Assembly (NCBI GenBank): GCA_964526295.1
Contig: CAZGKW010000020.1
Location: 1-64,000 of the forward strand
Source of the DNA: CAZGKW01 sp964526295
Lineage (GTDB): Bacteria > Planctomycetota > Phycisphaerae > FEN-1346
DNA: 64,000 nucleotides
Direction of reading: 5' to 3'
Both the position numbers and the translations under genes were made by a program. Below, in pieces: positions 8,156 to 17,355 of the stretch. The notes beneath the pieces are model-generated. The model was not told the origin of the DNA. It did no database searches and worked only from the letters and a program-made list of their open reading frames with translations. Each line of letters begins with the position of its first letter. Position 1 is the stretch's first letter.

Positions 8156-8680
8156 TCACCCCGTGCGGTCGCCGAACCACCCGAGGATCGCGTCGGCCGC
8201 CGCCTCGGGGTCCGCGCGAGACGTGTCGAGGCGGAAGTGGCACGCCGACTCGTACGCCTCGCGGCGCTCCTGGAGCAGATTGCGGACCTCGGCGACGCCG
8301 CCCGAGTCCGTCAGGTCGGGCCGCTCGGCGGCGGTCTTCGGGTCGGCCTTCATCCGCTCCCAGATCACTTCGGCGGGGGCTTCGAGGAGGACGACGGCGC
8401 CGCCGGCCCGCATGGCGGCCCGGTTGTCGGGGTCGAGGACGGCCCCGCCGCCGGCGCTTATGACCTGCTCGTCGCCCGAGGCCGTCTCGGCGATTGTCTC
8501 CTTCTCGAGGCGGCGGAACTCGGGCCACCCCCCCGCGGCGACGATTCTCCGGATCGACATGCCGGCCCGCTCCTGGACGAGCGTGTCCGTATCGACGAGC
8601 GGCCATCCGAGCCGGTCGGCCAGGACCCGCCCGACGGTCGTCTTGCCCGTGCAGCGGTAGCCGATGAGTGTGAGGTTCAT
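8156..8680 (-). CDS. aroK: Shikimate kinase
   Basis: A 174-residue shikimate kinase that phosphorylates shikimate at the 3-OH with ATP, the fifth step of the chorismate pathway. The P-loop GYRCTGKTT spans residues 7-15. DTD at 30-32 supplies the metal and shikimate-contact Asp. GGGAVLD carries the GGG substrate loop, and an arginine-rich lid (AAERPDLTD) follows. Length fits the family. ATG 8680 is chosen because the P-loop must lie close to the start; a GAGG precedes it. It lies after argG on the same strand. The AroD-AroE fusion at 21913 supplies two other steps of the same pathway. Confidence 0.9.
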   Translation of the reverse strand: MNLTLIGYRCTGKTTVGRVLADRLGWPLVDTDTLVQERAGMSIRRIVAAGGWPEFRRLEKETIAETASGDEQVISAGGGAVLDPDNRAAMRAGGAVVLLEAPAEVIWERMKADPKTAAERPDLTDSGGVAEVRNLLQERREAYESACHFRLDTSRADPEAAADAILGWFGDRTG

Positions 8681-8780
8681 GGGGGCCTCGCTATCGGCGA
8701 GCGGCACGCAAGCGGGCCGGCGAAACGCCGTTTCGCCGCCGGGCTTGCCCGGCGCCCGATGTACGAGCACAGCGGCGCCG

Positions 8781-10004
<1,224 letters not shown>

Positions 10005-10019
10005 GGGCATGCCTTTCGA

Positions 10020-10047
10020 GTAATACCAATGTGTTTGAGTGCTGAAA
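10020..10047 (-). promoter_or_regulatory. Possible argG promoter
   Basis: On the minus strand, TTTCAG (10042-10047), a 16-base spacer and TATTAC (10020-10025). Both boxes deviate from consensus; it is supported mainly by its position just ahead of argG. Confidence 0.35.
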
Positions 10048-10054
10048 CGCCGGT

Positions 10055-10082
10055 GCGCGGCGGATGCGGAGACCCGCCGCGC
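10055..10082. repeat. Dispersed CGGCGGGT palindrome copy
   Basis: GCGCGGCGGATGCGGAGACC followed by CGCCGCGC. It is one of a family of ~28-base palindromes with loop GCGGAG or its reverse complement. Other copies lie at 13573-13600, 25868-25897, 37025-37052 and, degenerate, near 14351-14377. Confidence 0.7.
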
Positions 10083-10144
10083 CAGACCCTCGGGCGACGC
10101 GCAGAACCTCGGGGCGCCGCGCAAAGCGCTCGGGCGCGGCGGGT

Positions 10145-11812
10145 TCAGCGCTTTCGCTTGCGTTTCGCCTTCTTCTTCGTACGGCGCTTCGCCTTCTTCT
10201 TCGTACGGGGCTTCGCTTTCGTCTTCTTGCGTTTTCGTTTCTTCGCGGTCGCCTCGGGCGACCGCCTGGCCCGGCCGACTTCGCCGCGGGCGATCACCCG
10301 GTTGATGGCGCTCAGGTAGGCCTTGGCGGAAGCTTCGAGGATGTCGGTCGAGAGGCCGCTCGCCGAGACGGTGCCGCCCTCGTGCTCGACCTCCAGGCGG
10401 ACCTCGCCCTGGGCCTCCTTGCCGCCCGTCACGCTCCGCAGGCCGTAGTCCTTGAGCTTCATCGAGACGCCGGTGATGCGTTCCATGGCCCGGAAGATGG
10501 CGTCGACGGGCCCGTCGCCGGTGGCGGCGTCGCGGACGGGCCCCTCGCTGCCCTCCTCCAGCAGCTCGACCGTTGCGGTGGGCATGCCGCCGGTGCCGGT
10601 CGCCACCTGGATGCCCCGCAGGTGCCACGTCTCGGGCGTGGCGGCCAGATGGGTCTCGACGATGGCCTCGATGTCCTCGTCGAAGACCTCCTTCTTGCGG
10701 TCGGCCAGCTCCTTGAACGGGCCGAAGAAGAGGCGGTCGATCTCCTGGGTCGAGAGGCGAAACCCGAGGTCCTTCAGCCGCTCGCGGAACTGGTGCCGGC
10801 CGGAGTGCTTGCCCAGGACGAGCGTGCTCTGCTTCAGGCCCACGTCCTTCGGGTCCATGATCTCGTAGGTGGTCCGCTCCTTCAGGACGCCGTCCGCATG
10901 GACGCCCGACTCGTGGGCGAAGGCGTTCTCGCCGACCACCGCCTTGTTCCGGGCCACCACGAGGCCGGTGATGCGGCTCACCAGGCGGCTGGTCGGGTAG
11001 AGCCGCTCGGTCCGGATGTTCGTCCAGCAATCGCCGTAGGCCTCCGGCCGGGTCCGCAGCGCCATGACGATCTCTTCCATGGCGGCGTTGCCGGCCCGCT
11101 CGCCGAGGCCGTTGATGGTGCACTCGACCTGGCGGGCCCCGGCCTTGATGGCCTGGAGCGAGTTGGCCACCGCCATGCCCAGGTCGTCGTGGCAGTGGAC
11201 GGCGATCACGGCCCGGCCGATGTTCGGCACGTGCTCGAAGAGGTACTCGATCAGGCCGCCGAACCCGTCCGGGGTCGCCCACCCCACCGTGTCGGGGATG
11301 TTGACGGTCCGGGCGCCGGCGTCGATGACGGCCTCGACGACGCGGGCGAGGAACTCCGGCTCGGTGCGGGCGGCGTCCTCGGGCGAAAACTGGACGTCCT
11401 CGACCGCCGACCGGGCCCGCTTCACGCCCTCGACCGCCAGGCGCTCGATCTCGCCACGGGCCTTCCGCAGCTTGTGCCGGCGATGGATGCGGCTGGTGGC
11501 CAGGAACACGTGGACGCGGCCTTTCCGGGCGTCGGCGACGGCCTCGGCGGCCCGGTCGATGTCCTTCGCGACGCACCGGGCCAAGCCGGCCACGGTCGGC
11601 TTCGCGACCTCGCGGGCGATGGCCCGGACGGCGTCGAAGTCGTCCTGGCTGGTGATGGGGAACCCCGCCTCGATGATGTCGACGCCGAGGAGCTCCAAGG
11701 CCCGGGCCACTTCCAGCTTCTCCGTCAAGTTCATGCTCGCGCCCGGCGACTGCTCCCCGTCGCGAAGGGTCGTGTCGAACACGAGGACCCGCCGGTCCTT
11801 GGCCTTGCCCAT
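10145..11812 (-). CDS. leuA: 2-isopropylmalate synthase with Lys/Arg-rich tail
   Basis: A 555-residue LeuA that condenses acetyl-CoA with 2-oxoisovalerate at the start of leucine synthesis. DTTLRDGEQSPGASM at the N-terminus and HCHDDLGMAVANS are the metal and substrate motifs. NGLGERAGNA follows, and a C-terminal allosteric (leucine-binding type) domain runs to about residue 510. A citramalate synthase is a less likely reading. The last ~40 residues are odd: almost only Lys and Arg, with a repeated TKKKAKRRTKKKAKR block, beyond the normal end of the family. The upstream leader contains a tiny open frame and a terminator, suggesting attenuation. Confidence 0.88.
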   Translation of the reverse strand: MGKAKDRRVLVFDTTLRDGEQSPGASMNLTEKLEVARALELLGVDIIEAGFPITSQDDFDAVRAIAREVAKPTVAGLARCVAKDIDRAAEAVADARKGRVHVFLATSRIHRRHKLRKARGEIERLAVEGVKRARSAVEDVQFSPEDAARTEPEFLARVVEAVIDAGARTVNIPDTVGWATPDGFGGLIEYLFEHVPNIGRAVIAVHCHDDLGMAVANSLQAIKAGARQVECTINGLGERAGNAAMEEIVMALRTRPEAYGDCWTNIRTERLYPTSRLVSRITGLVVARNKAVVGENAFAHESGVHADGVLKERTTYEIMDPKDVGLKQSTLVLGKHSGRHQFRERLKDLGFRLSTQEIDRLFFGPFKELADRKKEVFDEDIEAIVETHLAATPETWHLRGIQVATGTGGMPTATVELLEEGSEGPVRDAATGDGPVDAIFRAMERITGVSMKLKDYGLRSVTGGKEAQGEVRLEVEHEGGTVSASGLSTDILEASAKAYLSAINRVIARGEVGRARRSPEATAKKRKRKKTKAKPRTKKKAKRRTKKKAKRKRKR

Positions 11813-11924
11813 GACAGTGCTCCTTTCCTCAGACGGTCATTGTCGAAGCAACCGGCGCCGGTTGCAACGTTTTCGCGCGCCGCTCGCGCCCCGAAGGGCC
11901 CACGCGTGAATCTCTCGGCGCACG

Positions 11925-11953
11925 AAAAAGGCCCCGGACGCGTGTCCGAGGCC
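11925..11953 (-). terminator. Terminator in the leuA leader (probable attenuator)
   Basis: Read on the minus strand, a hairpin of 10-base arms (11930-11939 with 11944-11953, one mismatch pair) with loop GCGT is followed by TTTTT (11925-11929). It lies about 40 bases after the stop of the small frame at 11992-12036 and about 110 bases before leuA, the layout of an attenuator. Confidence 0.7.
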
Positions 11954-11991
11954 GTCGAGCTTCCTGTGTCAGCGCGCAGCGGCCCCGGGCG

Positions 11992-12036
11992 TCAGCTCCT
12001 AAGGCCCAGGACCGGGTTCTCGCCGCGCTGCTTCAT
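11992..12036 (-). CDS. Putative leuA leader peptide (14 aa)
   Basis: A 14-codon frame encoding MKQRGENPVLGLRS, with two Leu codons (CTG and CTT) separated by one Gly near its end. It starts nine bases after the -10 box of a good promoter, so the ATG would be about two bases from the mRNA 5' end (leaderless). An intrinsic terminator follows and then leuA. Ribosome stalling at the Leu codons could control the terminator as in classical leucine attenuation. An in-frame ATG at 12057 lies upstream of the expected start of transcription. Whether the peptide is translated is inference. Confidence 0.5.
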   Translation of the reverse strand: MKQRGENPVLGLRS

Positions 12037-12045
12037 GGTGCCGCC

Positions 12046-12074
12046 AGTATCGACCATGTCCCGGCGGAAGTCAA
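12046..12074 (-). promoter_or_regulatory. leuA promoter
   Basis: On the minus strand, -35 TTGACT (12069-12074), a 17-base spacer and -10 GATACT (12046-12051). The predicted start is around 12039, giving a leader of about 227 bases before leuA. Confidence 0.75.
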
Positions 12075-12586
12075 GCGAAAATCGCGTGCCGTACACCCCA
12101 AGGGCCCGTCGCGACCTGCCGTTGGGGCCGCGAACTCAAGTTCGCGGGGGCGTGCGAACAGCGACACCGGCTGCGGCACGCGGACGGCGTATCGCCCCTC
12201 CTGCGTACCCGCGTTCTTACGAACGCGGCTCGAAAGGCCTGACACCGCGCGTCACCGGCGCGAGCAACGGCCTTGCGTCGGCCCGCCGGGGCCGCTACCC
12301 TTTCCGCCATGGAAGGCGCCGAGAACACGGAGAAGCGCCATTCCCAGTCCTGCAACGCCACGTGCCGCGCGGCGGCCTTCCCAGGCCGCCGCGATCGGGC
12401 CTGAAGCGAGTTCCTGGCGGCCTGGGAAGGCCGCCAGGCGGGATGAGGCAGCGAACTGGCGTTGTAGGACGAGATGCAGAACCGTATTCGTGTTCTTTAT
12501 GCGGTTTGGGCTTATGGGCAGTCCTTCTCTGCGCTCTCGGCGCCGCCGCGGTTCCATCGCCGCTGCATAGACAACAAAGGCACGTT
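12075..12586. other. Intergenic region with short palindromes, no gene
   Basis: No credible gene. It holds several perfect short inverted repeats, for example CCGCGAACTCAAGTTCGCGG near 12128 and GCGTTCTTACGAACGC near 12201, and a longer CTGGGAAGGCCGCC-type inverted pair near 12375-12440 (GGCGGCCTTCCCAGG versus CCTGGGAAGGCCGCC). The SDR gene starts just downstream. Confidence 0.55.
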
Positions 12587-13432
12587 ATGGAAAAAGACGT
12601 CTTCCGCAGTCATGCCGTGCTCGTAACGGGGGCGTCGAGCGGCATCGGCCGCGAGCTGGCCCTCCAGCTCGCCGGCCAGGGGGCCCGCCTCGTCCTCGCC
12701 TCGTACGATCCCGGACCGCTCGAGGACGTCGCCGAGGCCTGCCGCGAGCGGGGGGCCGAGGCGGTCGCCGTCCCCACCGACGTCACTCGCGAAGAGGAGT
12801 GCCGCGACCTCGTCGAGCGGGCACTCGAGGCTTGCGGCGGCCTCGACGCCCTCTTCCACAGCGCCGGGTGGGGCGTGTACGGGCGGCTCGAGGACCTGCC
12901 GAACCTGGCGGACTTCCGCCGCACAATCGAGACGAACCTGATGGGCACGGTGGCGGTGACCTACTACGCCCTGCCCCACCTGAAGGCGGCCCGGGGGCGG
13001 ATCGTCGCCCTGTCGAGCCTCGCCGGGAAGGTCGGCTTCGCCAACGCCACGTCCTACTCGGCCAGCAAGTTCGCCGTGGCGGGGTTCTTCGACTCGCTCC
13101 GCGTCGAACTGGCGGACGCCGGCGTCTCCGTGACGGTCGTCTATCCGTCGCTGGTGGCGACGGCGTTCCACGAGCACAGCCACATGCCCGACGGGCGGGC
13201 CGCGGGGGCGGCCGGCTGGCGGGTCTACGACCGGAAGACGATGACGCCGGAGACGTGCGCCCGGAAGGTCCTCAAGGCGGCCGCCCGCCGGCGCCGCGAC
13301 CTGGTGGTCCCGCTGGAGGCGAAGCTGGCCGCCTGGACCGCCGCCAACGCCCCGTGGCTGATGGACCGCATCGTCCGGCGGATCGGCCGCGAGCACACCC
13401 GCCGTCTCGGCGACCCCGAGCGGGACCGCTGA
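12587..13432 (+). CDS. Short-chain dehydrogenase/reductase
   Basis: A 281-residue classical SDR oxidoreductase, NAD(P)-dependent, substrate unknown. The dinucleotide-binding motif TGASSGIG lies at residues 13-20, an Asp-containing segment (VPTDVT) follows, and the NxxG region is SAGWGVYG. The catalytic Ser and YSASK (Tyr-x-x-x-Lys) are present. The C-terminal ~60 residues, with a basic RRRRDLVVPLEAK stretch, resemble membrane-associating SDRs of the DltE/YqjQ kind. The start is ATG 12587, just before the Rossmann fold; the open frame extends far upstream but that part is not protein-like. It stands alone between palindrome-rich spacers. Confidence 0.85.
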   Translation: MEKDVFRSHAVLVTGASSGIGRELALQLAGQGARLVLASYDPGPLEDVAEACRERGAEAVAVPTDVTREEECRDLVERALEACGGLDALFHSAGWGVYGRLEDLPNLADFRRTIETNLMGTVAVTYYALPHLKAARGRIVALSSLAGKVGFANATSYSASKFAVAGFFDSLRVELADAGVSVTVVYPSLVATAFHEHSHMPDGRAAGAAGWRVYDRKTMTPETCARKVLKAAARRRRDLVVPLEAKLAAWTAANAPWLMDRIVRRIGREHTRRLGDPERDR

Positions 13433-13572
13433 AGGCGCACGCCGTTTTCTCACCGATACCCCCCTCGCGATCCTGGGTTGAAACCCTGTATGCTCGTCGG
13501 CCGACGACTTGTGCGGCCAAACACGCGTGGGCCCGATGGTTCTCCGTAACCACCGCGCCGAGAAGCGGGCGA

Positions 13573-13600
13573 ACGCGGCGGGCCCGGAGACCCGCCGCGC
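13573..13600. repeat. Dispersed CGGCGGG palindrome copy
   Basis: Same family as 10055-10082, here with GGCGGGCCCGGAGACCCGCC at its centre, in the spacer between the SDR gene and a small exported protein. Confidence 0.65.
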
Positions 13601-13680
13601 TCATTAAATGGCTTCCGCCGGCCGACGAGGGTACCGGCGGCGGTCCTGTGACGACTGATGCGAACGAGGGGTCCCCCCTG

Positions 13681-14142
13681 ATGGCCGCTTCGGGAAAGAC
13701 GAGCCACAAGGCCCTGGCGGCGCTGATGGTCCTGGCGGGTCTGGCAGCGGTGGCGTTCGCCTGGCCGTCGCTGGGCGGCGAGAGCAAGGCCTGCGGGTCG
13801 GCGGTGGCCGTCTGGCTCCGCCGGGGCCGGCTCCCCCTGCCCCGCCTCAGCGCCGGCCCGAAGGAGCTGGTCCTCCGCGGCGAGCCGCTCGCCGGCGCCG
13901 ACTGTCCCGACGGCCTCGACGGCGTGTACCGCATCCTCCTCTACCGCCGGAGCGACGAGGACCGCCTGGTGGCGGCCTACGACGTGGGCTGGTACGGCGA
14001 GCCGGCCCGGTTCCGCCTGGTCCGTGCGACCGACCGCCTCAACGACCTGCCGCTGCGGGTCGACGCCGCGCCAGAGCTGGCCCGGTCTGACCTCGGCGAC
14101 TCGGACGCGACGTGGCATTTCCGGTGGAACGTGTTCCGGTAG
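13681..14142 (+). CDS. Hypothetical exported or membrane-anchored protein
   Basis: A 153-residue protein with an N-terminal hydrophobic segment (ALAALMVLAGLAAVAFAW, about residues 11-28) that acts as a signal peptide or anchor. The remaining ~120 residues form a small domain with no family I recognise, containing GVYRILLYRRSDEDRLVAAY and ending in WHFRWNVFR. ATG 13681 is used because GAGGGG lies about nine bases upstream; a GTG at 13648 is possible. The gene stands alone, flanked by palindromic repeats (13573-13600 upstream, and CCCGCGGTCTGACGACCGCGG near 14175 downstream). Function unknown. Confidence 0.6.
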   Translation: MAASGKTSHKALAALMVLAGLAAVAFAWPSLGGESKACGSAVAVWLRRGRLPLPRLSAGPKELVLRGEPLAGADCPDGLDGVYRILLYRRSDEDRLVAAYDVGWYGEPARFRLVRATDRLNDLPLRVDAAPELARSDLGDSDATWHFRWNVFR

Positions 14143-14406
14143 TCCGGCCGGCGTACCTTTCTTGGTTATCGGGCGTACCCGCGGTCTGACGACCGCGGGT
14201 GGAGCGGCGCCGCAGTCGAAGGTCGCGCGACGTTCGGGCGCCACCGCGAGCCCCGCTCGCGGCTCGGACAACACCTCCGCGTTCGCTAAGCGGGTTGACA
14301 CAAGGTCTACGCGGTCGGTCTCCGTGCCGACCTCGCTCGTGACCTGCGGACGCGGCGCGCACGCAGACCCGCCGCGCCGCTGTCGCCAAGACTTACCCGA
14401 ACGCGC

Positions 14407-15315
14407 TCAGTGATCGTCGGGATAGTACGGCTCGACGTGGACGAGGACGTGGCAGACGCCGGGCACTTCCCGGCGGACGGCCCGCGAGACGGCCGTGGCG
14501 ATCTCGTGGGCCTCGCCGACCGGCAGGTCCGGGTCGACCTCGACGTGCAGGTCGACGTGGGTCTCGACGCCGCTGCGGCGCGTCATCAGCTTCTCGGTGC
14601 CGCGGACGCCGTCGACGCCGAGGGCGGTCCGGCGGATGGCCTCGGCCGTCTCGGGGTCGGCCGCCTCGTCCATCAGGGCCGAGCCTGCCCGGACGAAGGC
14701 CTTCGCCCCGATGCCGAACATGATCGCGCAGATCACGAGGGCCGCCATCGGATCGAACACCCGCCACTCGGGACCCAGCACGACGGCGAGGCCGATGCCC
14801 GCCAGGGCGAAGACGCTGGCCACCGTGTCGCCGAGATGGTCCCAGGCGTCCGTGACCAGGCTGTCGATCTTCAGGCGCCGGCCCAGGCGGTACTTGTAGA
14901 TGAACAGGCCGGCCTTGCCGACGATGTCGCCGGCGGCGAACCAGAGGGTCCAGACGGCCGGAAGGAGCTCGTCGGCGCCTTTCAGGATCTCCATGACGGC
15001 CCGGTAGCCGAAGACCACCCCGAAGATCATCAGGATCGCCGCCACCCCCCGGGCCGCCAGGAACTCTGCCTTGCCGTGCCCGTAGAGGTGCTCCTCGTCG
15101 GGCGGACGACGGGCGTGCCACAGGCCGCGCAGCACCACCAGGCTTTTCAGGCAGTCGCTCGTGGTCTCGACGCCGGAGGCCATGAGGGCCTCGCTGCGTC
15201 CGACGAAGCCGCCGACGAGCTTCGCCAGGCCAAGGAAAACGTTGCCGGCAAGACCGGCCCAGGCACCCCGGGCCGCCTCGTCGTAGACCGCCGCGGATGG
15301 GGGGTGCTCGGACAT
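14407..15315 (-). CDS. Cation diffusion facilitator (CDF) transporter
   Basis: A 302-residue inner-membrane CDF exporter, which swaps a divalent metal (Zn, Fe, Mn or similar) for protons. About six membrane segments are readable. HGKAE follows the second cytoplasmic loop, DAWDHLGDT is the conserved D-x-x-x-D/H metal site of segment five, and the C-terminal ~90 residues form the cytoplasmic zinc-transporter dimerisation domain (ETHVDLHVEVDPDLPVGEAH). In the second membrane segment the usual ...AD...D is read here as GVETTSD, so metal choice cannot be inferred. The start ATG 15315 lies exactly six bases after a TAGAAT -10 box, implying a leaderless message. Confidence 0.88.
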   Translation of the reverse strand: MSEHPPSAAVYDEAARGAWAGLAGNVFLGLAKLVGGFVGRSEALMASGVETTSDCLKSLVVLRGLWHARRPPDEEHLYGHGKAEFLAARGVAAILMIFGVVFGYRAVMEILKGADELLPAVWTLWFAAGDIVGKAGLFIYKYRLGRRLKIDSLVTDAWDHLGDTVASVFALAGIGLAVVLGPEWRVFDPMAALVICAIMFGIGAKAFVRAGSALMDEAADPETAEAIRRTALGVDGVRGTEKLMTRRSGVETHVDLHVEVDPDLPVGEAHEIATAVSRAVRREVPGVCHVLVHVEPYYPDDH

Positions 15316-15321
15316 GGCGGC

Positions 15322-15351
15322 ATTCTACGGCGGCCCGCCGCGGGGAATCAA
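15322..15351 (-). promoter_or_regulatory. CDF gene promoter, leaderless geometry
   Basis: On the minus strand, TTGATT (15346-15351), an 18-base spacer, TAGAAT (15322-15327), then six bases (GCCGCC) and the ATG at 15315. No ribosome binding site fits in that space. Confidence 0.6.
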
Positions 15352-15529
15352 CGATTCTGCGCCCGGCGAAGGGCCTCCCGGAGGCGTGTTCTCAACGCAG
15401 AGACCGCCGAGAGCGGCGCGAAACGCGAGAAGGGCACAAAGGAAATGTTTCTGATGAAAATTGATTCCTGAATCTGATCTGCCCCCTCTGCGGCCTCAAC
15501 GTGCTCTGCGGTCGGACCGCCGTGTCGAA

Positions 15530-16933
15530 CTACGTGGCCCGACGCAGAAGCGCTGCAAACGCCCCGTCGTGGTCCGGGCCGGGCAGCATCTGCTCCCGCC
15601 GCTCCAAGGCCCAGCCGTCGCGGCCGGCGAGCAGCGCCTGGACGACCTCGTCGTTCTCCTCCGGCTCCAGGCTGCACGTGGAGTAGACGAGCCGCCCGCC
15701 GGGCCGGACGCGGTCGGCCGCCCGATCGAGCAGCTCCCCCTGGACGGCCGCCAGCTCCTCCAGGTCCCCCGGCCGGAGCCGCCACCGGGCCTCCACCCGC
15801 CGCGCCAGCACCCCCGTGTTCGAGCAGGGCGAATCGACGAGGGCGGCGTCGAACCCGCCGTCGGGCGCCGCGGCGGCGAGCGACTCCACCGGACACACCC
15901 GGACGCTCCGCAGGCCCCGTTCCGCGACGACCCGGCGCAGCGGCCCCAGCTTTTCCTCGCTCCGGTCGCACGCCACGACCGTCCCGCGATCGCCCGTCGC
16001 CTCGGCGATCTGCGTCGTCTTCGTGCCCGGCGACGCACACAGGTCGAGGACCCTCTCGTGCGGCTCCGGGGCAAGCAGCTCCACGGCCGCCATTGCCGAC
16101 GGGTCCTGCACCGTCACCAGGGCCCCCTCGAGCAGCTCGGCGACCACCGACGGCGGCACGTCCGAGACGTCGAGCGTCCGCCGCCGCGGACCGGCCCGGA
16201 GGTCCGGCACGGTGTTTCGCAACCGGTCGAGCAGGCCGTCCGGGTCGAAGCACCGGAGCGGGTTGACCCGGGCGATCGTCCGGGGCCACCGGTCGCCCCA
16301 TCGACAGACGTCTTCGGCGGCATCGCCGAAGTGGCGGATCCAGCGGGCGACGAGCCAGTCCGGGTAGGAGTAGGCGGCACCGAGGAAGGCGGCCCGGTCG
16401 GGCGCGGGGTCAGGCAGCACCGATTCGGCGAGGCGGACCGCGCCACCCTCCGGATGCGGGACGGCGGCCGGCCCGGGCCGGCCGTCGGGGTCGTGACCCA
16501 CGATCAGGCGGCCGATGGCCCGAAGGACCCCGTTGACGAACCCCGCCACCCGCCGCCCGGCGTTCCGGCCGCGGACGGTCCGGCGGGCGGCGTCGGCGGC
16601 CTCGTTGACCGCGGCGTAGTCCGGGACGCGGTCGAGGAAGAGGAGCTGAAAGGCCCCCACCTCCAGGATGGCCAGCAGATCCGGCTGGATGGAGCTAGCG
16701 CGCCGGCCCCGGCCGCGGACGTAGCCGATGAGCAGCCGCAACGTCCGGCGGTGGCGGACCGCCCCGTTGGCGAGCTGCGTCGCGAGGGCCCGGTCGCGGG
16801 CCGGCAGGCCGTGACGGGAGAACAGCTCGTGGAGGACGTCGCGGAGGAACCGGGAGTCGGCCTCCAGCCGGCCCAGGGCCTCCAGGGCCACGTCCCTCGC
16901 CGATGCCGGCCGTCCGCTTACCGGAGGAACCAC
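15530..16933 (-). CDS. rsmB: 16S rRNA (cytosine-967-C5)-methyltransferase RsmB
   Basis: A 467-residue rRNA methyltransferase. The N-terminal ~150 residues are a NusB-like RNA-binding domain (ALEALGRLEADSRFL, VGAFQLLFLDRVPDYAAVNE). The C-terminal part is the NOL1/NOP2/Sun Rossmann domain: VLDLCASPGTKTTQIAE (SAM motif I), VDSPCSNTGV with the motif IV cysteine, and YSTCSLEPEEN with the motif VI cysteine. I chose the GTG start at 16933 because GAGGAGG lies seven bases before it; it overlaps the end of the DUF116 gene by 16 bases. Last gene of the def-fmt-DUF116-rsmB operon, a common ribosome-maturation grouping. Confidence 0.88.
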   Translation of the reverse strand: MVPPVSGRPASARDVALEALGRLEADSRFLRDVLHELFSRHGLPARDRALATQLANGAVRHRRTLRLLIGYVRGRGRRASSIQPDLLAILEVGAFQLLFLDRVPDYAAVNEAADAARRTVRGRNAGRRVAGFVNGVLRAIGRLIVGHDPDGRPGPAAVPHPEGGAVRLAESVLPDPAPDRAAFLGAAYSYPDWLVARWIRHFGDAAEDVCRWGDRWPRTIARVNPLRCFDPDGLLDRLRNTVPDLRAGPRRRTLDVSDVPPSVVAELLEGALVTVQDPSAMAAVELLAPEPHERVLDLCASPGTKTTQIAEATGDRGTVVACDRSEEKLGPLRRVVAERGLRSVRVCPVESLAAAAPDGGFDAALVDSPCSNTGVLARRVEARWRLRPGDLEELAAVQGELLDRAADRVRPGGRLVYSTCSLEPEENDEVVQALLAGRDGWALERREQMLPGPDHDGAFAALLRRAT

Positions 16934-17355
16934 CGCACGGCCTCCTCGACCTGGTGGAAATCGACGGTGGTGTCCTTGCACGGGCCGCACGGCCAGTCGA
17001 TGCCCGTCGCCAGGACGGGCTTGGGAAGCGCGGCGAAGAGGCCCGCCCGCAGCTCCTTCTCACAGGCCACCGCAACGATGGCCTTGACGTCGTCCTGGGC
17101 GGCCCGCTCGGCGGCGTGCCGCCCGCCCGTCGCCAGGAAAAGCTTCACGCCGTACTCGTCGGCCATCTCATGGAAACGGGCGACGACGCACTGGCCGCAC
17201 CGGCGGCAGTTCGCCAGATCGTCGGCGATGTTGCAGTCGCAGGCCGACCGCTGGAGGCACCGCGAGAACAGGACCAGCAACTCGTCGGGGCGGCACCGCG
17301 TCCGGCGGAGGCGAACGGTCATATTGTTCAGGCTGACGACGGCTCGATCGATCAT
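16918..17355 (-). CDS. DUF116 family cysteine-rich protein
   Basis: A 145-residue protein of the DUF116 type, biochemical role unknown. Cysteines are grouped as FSRCLQRSACDC then CRRCGQC, with a later CEKE and a PCGPCKD, enough to bind one or more Fe-S clusters or zinc. VKLFLATGGRHAAERAAQDD is also typical. Its ATG overlaps the fmt stop (ATGA at 17352-17355) and its end overlaps rsmB, so it is translationally coupled to both. DUF116 genes often sit beside fmt, def and rsmB, which suggests a link to translation or its regulation, but that is only context. Confidence 0.8.
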   Translation of the reverse strand: MIDRAVVSLNNMTVRLRRTRCRPDELLVLFSRCLQRSACDCNIADDLANCRRCGQCVVARFHEMADEYGVKLFLATGGRHAAERAAQDDVKAIVAVACEKELRAGLFAALPKPVLATGIDWPCGPCKDTTVDFHQVEEAVRWFLR

